Shown here: positions 59,393 to 64,000 of the stretch, piece by piece
Position numbering within the stretch: position 1 is the first letter of the stretch
Layout of the letters: every line of letters begins with the position of its first letter
Source of the DNA: Caulobacter sp.
Lineage (GTDB): Bacteria > Pseudomonadota > Alphaproteobacteria > Caulobacterales > Caulobacteraceae
Direction of reading: 5' to 3'
DNA: 64,000 bases
Assembly (NCBI GenBank): GCA_017745235.1
Contig: JAGHZU010000002.1
Span: forward strand, 62,001 to 126,000
Program-made: the position numbers and the translations under genes
The notes under the pieces: model-generated
Databases searched by the model: none
What the model saw: only the letters and a program-made list of their open reading frames with translations
What the model was told of the DNA's origin: nothing

Positions 59393-61978
59393 TTAGAAGC
59401 CGGCGCGCAGGGTGAAGGTCACGGTGCGCGGCGCGCCGACGTTGGCGTAAGCGCGGCCGTAGCCCGGAGCGCCCGGGGTCGCGCTCGTCTGCGTGCCCAG
59501 GTTGCCGTAGTAGTTCTTGTCGAACAGGTTGATCACGTTCACCTGGATCCAAGAACGCTCGTAGCCGAACTTCTTCAGGCTGTACTTGGCGTCCAGGTCG
59601 GTGGTGACGTACGAGCCGACCTTCAGGTCGTTGACGTCGGTGACCCAGCGTTCGCCGACGTACTTGCTCTGGACGCCCAGGGTCAGACCCTCGATCGGCT
59701 CCCATTCCACGCGGCTCGACAGCGTCAGGTGCGGGGTTTCGACCAGTTCCTTGCCCTTGGTCAGAGCGAAGGTGTTGTTGCCGGTCGAGATGTTATCCTG
59801 CACTTCGCTGTCGTTATACGACACCGAGAAGTAGGTGTTCAGGGTCGAGTCCGGGGCGAAGCCCAGGCCGGCGTCGACGCCCCACTGGTTCACCTTACCG
59901 ACGTTGCGGTCGATATAGATGCCCAGGTCCTGGTCGTACGAGCTGACGATGCGGTTCTTGAAGTTCGTCGCCCAGGCGCTGGCCGAGAAGATCACCACGC
60001 CCGACTGATAGCGATAGCCGCCTTCGAAGGTCTTGCTGGTTTCCGGCTGGACGCTCGAGTTGCCGATGGAACCATCGGCCAGGCGGAACACGGTGTACAG
60101 GTTGTCCGTGCGCGGCAGCGAGGTCGATTCGGCGTAGCTGCCGTAGACTTGGCTGTGCTCACCGAAGCGGTAGTTGGCGCCCACGTTCGGCAGGACGTCG
60201 TCGTACTTCAGGGTCTTGGAGTACGGAGCGATGTACTGGGTGGTGCCGCCGGCGAAGGTCACGTTGCCGCTCGGCAGCGTGGCGTTCGGGGTTTCGGTGG
60301 TGCAGCGCACGGTGCTGCTGCCGACTTGCGAGTAGCAGAACTGGTTCAGCTCGCGCTTGAAGAACGGCGCGCGGACGCCGACGCTGACGCCCAGGTTGTC
60401 ATCCAGGAACTTGCCGCGATACTCGACGCTCACCTGGTTCAGGGTGGCGATCGAGAAGCGGTCACGCGAACGCATGAAGCCCTTGCCGTCGGCGGTGACG
60501 ATCTTGTCGCCGTGGCCGTCCTTGCCGCCGAACCACGACTGATAGGTGTGGTCGCTGTCGATGATGCCGTACTCGCCGGTCTGGCGGTGGCGGCCGTAGT
60601 CGAGGGTGTAGCCGACGCGGAACAGGTTGTTGTCGTTCAGCTTCCAGATCAGCGAGGTCAGCAGGCCATAACGACGGGTGTTGGTGTTGCTCGGGGTCAT
60701 GACCCGCACCGTGTCGTTCAGGTCGCCGTCCTTGTTCAGGTCGACGCCGGCGGTGCCCAGAGCGGCGGTGCCGATCAGCTGGCGCGTGGCGGTCGGGCAG
60801 GCCGACTGGATGTTAGGAATGGTGGTCGCGGCGGTGGCGTAGTAGGCCGCGTTGCAGCTTTCCGACAGGGTGGCGTTCTGGGTGCCGCCGTTGGCCAGGG
60901 TGTACTGGAACGAGGGATCGACCGTCAGGGTCAGGCCGTGGCCCAGAGTGAACTTCGACTGGCCGCGCAGGTTGCCCGTGTTCGACGGGTTGATACGCAG
61001 GCCGTAGTAGCTCGAGTTGCCGCTGTTATCGATCGAGATATCGCCGGTGGCGCCGGCCAGCAGGCCGTGGGCCGGGTTGGTGTTGGGCAGGTAGGTCGAG
61101 TTGAAATCGACGTCCCAGCCCGACACGGCCGTTTCGTCCGGAGCGTCGGCGCCGGTCGGCAGCTTGCCGGTGGTCGTGCGCAGGTTCGGGCCGTAGTAGG
61201 CGTTGTTGCGGTTGAGGTTGTAGTGGGCGGCCAGGCTCACGAAGTCGCCGTTATCGCCGATCGGCTGATAGATCTTGGCGTTGACCTGGCGCTTGTAGAT
61301 TTCGCCTTCGCCCTTGAACTTGTCGTACTTCTGGTACGAGCCCTCGACCCACAGGCGGGTGCCCCACGGGCCGATCGCGCCGGTTTCGGCGAAGGCGGCG
61401 TAGCGCTGGTAGTTGAACGAACCGACGCTGGCCTGGGCCCAGACGCTCGGGGTCGTGCTCGGGGTGATGGTCGAGATGCCGATGGTGCCGCCGGTGCTGG
61501 CCGCGGTCGGGCTGTCGACGTCGGTCGAGCCGGTGTTGACCGTCGCGCTGGCGATGATTTCCGAGTCGGGCAGCTGGTTGGTGTACGTCGCGTAGTTGCC
61601 GGTGTCGTTCAGCGGCATGCCGTCGAAAGTCAGGGCGACGCGGTTGCCGTCGAAGCCGTGCAGACGGATGTTACCGCCGCTCGAGCCGTAGGGGTCGTTG
61701 TTGGTGAAGTTCAGGCCCGGAACCAGGATGTTCAGCGACTGAATGACGGTCTGGCCCGGGACCTGGGTGGCCAGGAATTCCTGGGTGACGGTGGTGCGGC
61801 TCTTGGCCACGGTCTCGGCGGTGATCATGCCGCCAACGGTCTTCGGACCGGTCGAAGCGGTGACCACGACCTGGTCGAGTTCGGTCGACGCGGTCGACTG
61901 AGCCATGGCGCCGGTGGCGCCAAGCAGGCAGCCGACGAGCGCCGTCGACGCCAAACAGGCGAGCTTTTTCGTCATCAT
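59393..61978 (-). CDS. TonB-dependent receptor, substrate unknown
   Basis: 861 residues. Signal peptide (MMTKKLACLASTALVGCLLGATGAMA), TonB-box region LDQVVVTAS, plug (QTVIQSLNILVPGLNFTNNDPYGSSGGNIRLHGFDGNRVALTFDGMPLNDTGNYA) and a long barrel ending in PRTVTFTLRAGF. Asn/Ser/Thr-rich external loops give it a composition unlike the other receptors here. No adjacent enzyme or regulator suggests the ligand. Monocistronic with its own terminator; the 195 bp upstream of its start contains no palindrome I could assign. Confidence 0.9.
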   Translation of the reverse strand: MMTKKLACLASTALVGCLLGATGAMAQSTASTELDQVVVTASTGPKTVGGMITAETVAKSRTTVTQEFLATQVPGQTVIQSLNILVPGLNFTNNDPYGSSGGNIRLHGFDGNRVALTFDGMPLNDTGNYATYTNQLPDSEIIASATVNTGSTDVDSPTAASTGGTIGISTITPSTTPSVWAQASVGSFNYQRYAAFAETGAIGPWGTRLWVEGSYQKYDKFKGEGEIYKRQVNAKIYQPIGDNGDFVSLAAHYNLNRNNAYYGPNLRTTTGKLPTGADAPDETAVSGWDVDFNSTYLPNTNPAHGLLAGATGDISIDNSGNSSYYGLRINPSNTGNLRGQSKFTLGHGLTLTVDPSFQYTLANGGTQNATLSESCNAAYYATAATTIPNIQSACPTATRQLIGTAALGTAGVDLNKDGDLNDTVRVMTPSNTNTRRYGLLTSLIWKLNDNNLFRVGYTLDYGRHRQTGEYGIIDSDHTYQSWFGGKDGHGDKIVTADGKGFMRSRDRFSIATLNQVSVEYRGKFLDDNLGVSVGVRAPFFKRELNQFCYSQVGSSTVRCTTETPNATLPSGNVTFAGGTTQYIAPYSKTLKYDDVLPNVGANYRFGEHSQVYGSYAESTSLPRTDNLYTVFRLADGSIGNSSVQPETSKTFEGGYRYQSGVVIFSASAWATNFKNRIVSSYDQDLGIYIDRNVGKVNQWGVDAGLGFAPDSTLNTYFSVSYNDSEVQDNISTGNNTFALTKGKELVETPHLTLSSRVEWEPIEGLTLGVQSKYVGERWVTDVNDLKVGSYVTTDLDAKYSLKKFGYERSWIQVNVINLFDKNYYGNLGTQTSATPGAPGYGRAYANVGAPRTVTFTLRAGF

Positions 61979-62173
61979 GTTGATCTAATCCCCTCGTTCA
62001 GTGGGTGCGGAGCGCCAAGAACGGCCCCGACTCCCTCTCATTGAACGGCTCTTTACCGAGCTATTTAGAAGGTTTGGTGACGGAAAGGCCACGATCGCGG
62101 ATAAACCGCCCGATGAGGGGCGTCTTGCGGAACTTTTGGTCAGCGTCCTCTTACTTATGCGGGAGAAATCGGC

Positions 62174-63790
62174 GTGGCGGTTGACGAAATGGCGCGGTCG
62201 GAAAATGCGCGCGCCTGGCGACTGACCCTGGTTTTGGTCGGGGTGCTGACGATTCTGCGCATGGCCGCCCTCTTCGTCACGCCGCTGGAGCTGTACCCGG
62301 ACGAAGCCCAGTACTGGCTGTGGTCGCGCCATCTGGCGTTCGGCTATTTCTCCAAGCCGCCCGTGATCGCCTGGCTGATCTGGGCCACCACCCACATCGG
62401 CGGCGACGCCGCGCCCTGGCTGCGCATCGGCTCGCCCGTGCTGAACGCGGCCACCGCGCTGATCATCTCGCGGATCGCCACGCGGCTTTACGGTCGCGAC
62501 CCCAGCGGCGCCTGGGTGGGACTGGCGGCGGCGGCGGTGTTCGCCCTGATGCCGGGCATCCAACTGTCGTCGGTGCTGATCACCACCGACACGCCGCTGC
62601 TGTTCTTCCTGGCCTTGATGATCTGGGCCTGCGCCGCTTTGCCGCAGGCCTCGCCGCGGACGCGGATCTGGGTGGCCGCCGGCATGGGCGCGGCCCTGGG
62701 CATGGCGTTCCTCAGCAAGTACGCGGCCATCTACGCCCTGGCGAGCCTGGGTGCGCACCTGTTCCTGTCGCGCGAGGCGCGGCGGGCCTGGACCCCGGCC
62801 ATGGCGGCGGCCTTTTTCGTCACCCTGTTCGTAGTCTTCGCGCCCAACATGATCTGGAACTATCAGCATCATTTCTCGACGCTGGAACACACCGCCGCCA
62901 ACGCCAACTGGAAGGAAGGCCACCTCTTCAATCCCGGCGAGATGGCCGGGTTCGTCGGCTCGCAGTTCGGCGTGTTCGGCCCCGTGCCGTTCGCGGTGCT
63001 GGCTGGAGGCGCGATCCTGATGACCGTGCGCCGCCACCTGCGGCCGGCCGACGTGATGCTGCTGTGCTTCGCCGTGCCGCCGCTGGTCACCGTCGCCGTC
63101 CAGGCCTTCGTCTCGCGCGCCAACGCCAACTGGGCCGGCGCGGCCTATGTGGCGGGCTCGGTGCTGGTGGCCGCATGGCTGCTGCGCTGGGGCGCGCGCC
63201 GCTGGCTTACCGCCGGCCTTCTCCTGCAGACCGTGCTGGCGGCGCTGTTCCTGACCTGGGTCAGCTTTCCGCGCACGGCCGACGCGATGGGCATGGGCAA
63301 CGCCTTCAAGCGCGCCCGGGGGTGGGAGCAGACCGTCCAGGCTCTGGTCGAGCGCTCGCGCGAGGAGCAGGCCCTGCGCGGCGGCCTGACCGCCGTAGCC
63401 GTCGACGACCGCTTCCTGTTCAACGTGGCGGCCTATTACGGCCGCGACTACTTCGGCACGCCCGCCGCACCGCCGCTGCGCATGTGGGTGCACGAGATCG
63501 CGCCCCGCAACCAGGCCGAAGCCGAGGCGCCGCTGACCCCCGCCCTCGGCGGCCGGGTGCTGATCGGCAGCCTGGACGGCGTCTATCGCGGCAAGATCCA
63601 ACAGGACTTCCAGACCACCTCCGACCTGCAGATCGTGCGGGTGCGGCTGGACAGGAAGCGTTCGCGCCACACCGACCTGTTCATCGCCCAGGGCTTCCGT
63701 CCCGTACCGCGCGATCCCCGCACCGGACTGCCGCCCGACACGCCCTGGCGCGACCCATCACCGGACGGCGCGGGAAACACGCCCCGTTAA
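62174..63790 (+). CDS. Glycosyltransferase family 39 protein (ArnT/PMT-like)
   Basis: 538 residues from GTG 62174 (GGGAG 8 nt upstream). About ten transmembrane helices, with the first periplasmic loop carrying the catalytic acidic motif LELYPDEAQYWLWSRHLAFGYFSKPPVIAWLIW (PDEAQYW), characteristic of GT-C PMT/ArnT enzymes. A C-terminal soluble domain (from about residue 400) follows the membrane part. It transfers a sugar from a polyprenyl-phosphate donor to protein, lipid A or a cell-envelope glycan; the acceptor is unknown. Confidence 0.9.
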   Translation: MAVDEMARSENARAWRLTLVLVGVLTILRMAALFVTPLELYPDEAQYWLWSRHLAFGYFSKPPVIAWLIWATTHIGGDAAPWLRIGSPVLNAATALIISRIATRLYGRDPSGAWVGLAAAAVFALMPGIQLSSVLITTDTPLLFFLALMIWACAALPQASPRTRIWVAAGMGAALGMAFLSKYAAIYALASLGAHLFLSREARRAWTPAMAAAFFVTLFVVFAPNMIWNYQHHFSTLEHTAANANWKEGHLFNPGEMAGFVGSQFGVFGPVPFAVLAGGAILMTVRRHLRPADVMLLCFAVPPLVTVAVQAFVSRANANWAGAAYVAGSVLVAAWLLRWGARRWLTAGLLLQTVLAALFLTWVSFPRTADAMGMGNAFKRARGWEQTVQALVERSREEQALRGGLTAVAVDDRFLFNVAAYYGRDYFGTPAAPPLRMWVHEIAPRNQAEAEAPLTPALGGRVLIGSLDGVYRGKIQQDFQTTSDLQIVRVRLDRKRSRHTDLFIAQGFRPVPRDPRTGLPPDTPWRDPSPDGAGNTPR

Positions 63791-63813
63791 AGCCTGGGCT
63801 GTAGGGTCGGGGC

Positions 63814-64000
63814 ATGAGCACGCGATCCTCCTCCCCTGGGGTCACCCCCGAGCAGCTGGCCACCCTCAGCCACGAGTTCCGCACGCCGCTGAACGGGGTC
63901 CTGGGCATGGCGCGGCTGCTGGAGGGCACCCGGCTGACGGCCGAGCAGAAGTCGTACGTGGCGGCCTTGCGCGAGAGCGGCGACCACCTGCTGTCGCTCG
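63814..64000 (+). CDS. Sensor histidine kinase (partial, N-terminus only)
   Basis: 62 codons before the window ends. The product begins MSTRSSSPGVTPEQLA and goes directly into the HisKA phosphoacceptor: TLSHEFRTPLNGVLGMARLLEGTRLTAEQKSYVAALRESGDHLLSL. The H-box SHEFRTPLNGV has the phospho-accepting His near residue 21, with no sensor, PAS or membrane domain before it. It is therefore a soluble kinase that presumably receives its signal from a partner. The ATPase and any receiver domain are outside the window. Confidence 0.88.
   Translation, partial: MSTRSSSPGVTPEQLATLSHEFRTPLNGVLGMARLLEGTRLTAEQKSYVAALRESGDHLLSL

Overview
The window is GC-rich, densely packed alphaproteobacterial DNA, most likely from the Caulobacteraceae (Caulobacter or a close relative). 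The basis is the gene content (four TonB-dependent receptors, SapC, a DUF6491 protein, class I NrdA/NrdB without ATP-cones, HisZ-dependent histidine synthesis), Caulobacter-like -10 elements, frequent GTG/TTG starts and many 4-nt ATGA/GTGA gene overlaps. It looks like ordinary chromosome. I saw no rRNA, tRNA, CRISPR array, insertion sequence, integrase or prophage core.

Layout. 0-9 kb: folate (pabB-pabC, pabC cut by the window edge), an MFS transporter, a tyrosine phosphatase, an alpha/beta hydrolase, AMP nucleosidase, a dicarboxylate/amino-acid symporter behind a hairpin-rich leader, a DUF6491 protein and a YidB-like protein. 9-18.7 kb: ketopantoate-reductase-like protein, nrdB, GST, TauE/SafE permease, hemolysin III, patatin, small hypotheticals, nrdA. 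nrdA and nrdB lie 5.7 kb apart but share the same promoter layout: two NrdR-box-like palindromes exactly 31 bp apart. 19-26.6 kb: an OmpA porin with a 29-proline linker, a translationally coupled TetR-HlyD-ABC exporter operon behind a perfect 15-bp-arm palindrome, and a serine-palmitoyltransferase-like enzyme divergent from a second TetR. 26.6-36.4 kb: two KefB/KefC-type antiporters around a small XRE regulator, a copper module (DUF2946, TonB receptor, YcnI, PCuAC), and an M13 peptidase.

36.4-40.6 kb holds the most interesting region: hisS-hisZ-hisG read as one tight operon. It is preceded by a 26-codon open frame with seven His codons in eight (HHHGHHHH), a Caulobacter-type -10 a few bases upstream, and mutually exclusive hairpins between it and hisS. 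This looks like a histidine attenuator (hisL) that senses His-tRNA charging and controls the His-tRNA synthetase together with the first biosynthetic enzyme. Downstream of hisG is an AT-rich stretch with two copies of the palindrome TTTTGAC-N6-GTCAAAA.

40.8-64 kb: a TonB receptor, esterase and glycoside hydrolase gene set (probable glycan-utilisation cassette), pgi with an operator-like palindrome, a DUF1353 lipoprotein, a DsbD-like reductase, a MaoC-like protein, SapC, a ZnuD-like zinc receptor with a Zur-like palindrome, a class A acid phosphatase, the agmatine-to-putrescine operon (aguA-aguB-GNAT), a further TonB receptor, a GT39 glycosyltransferase and the start of a histidine kinase.
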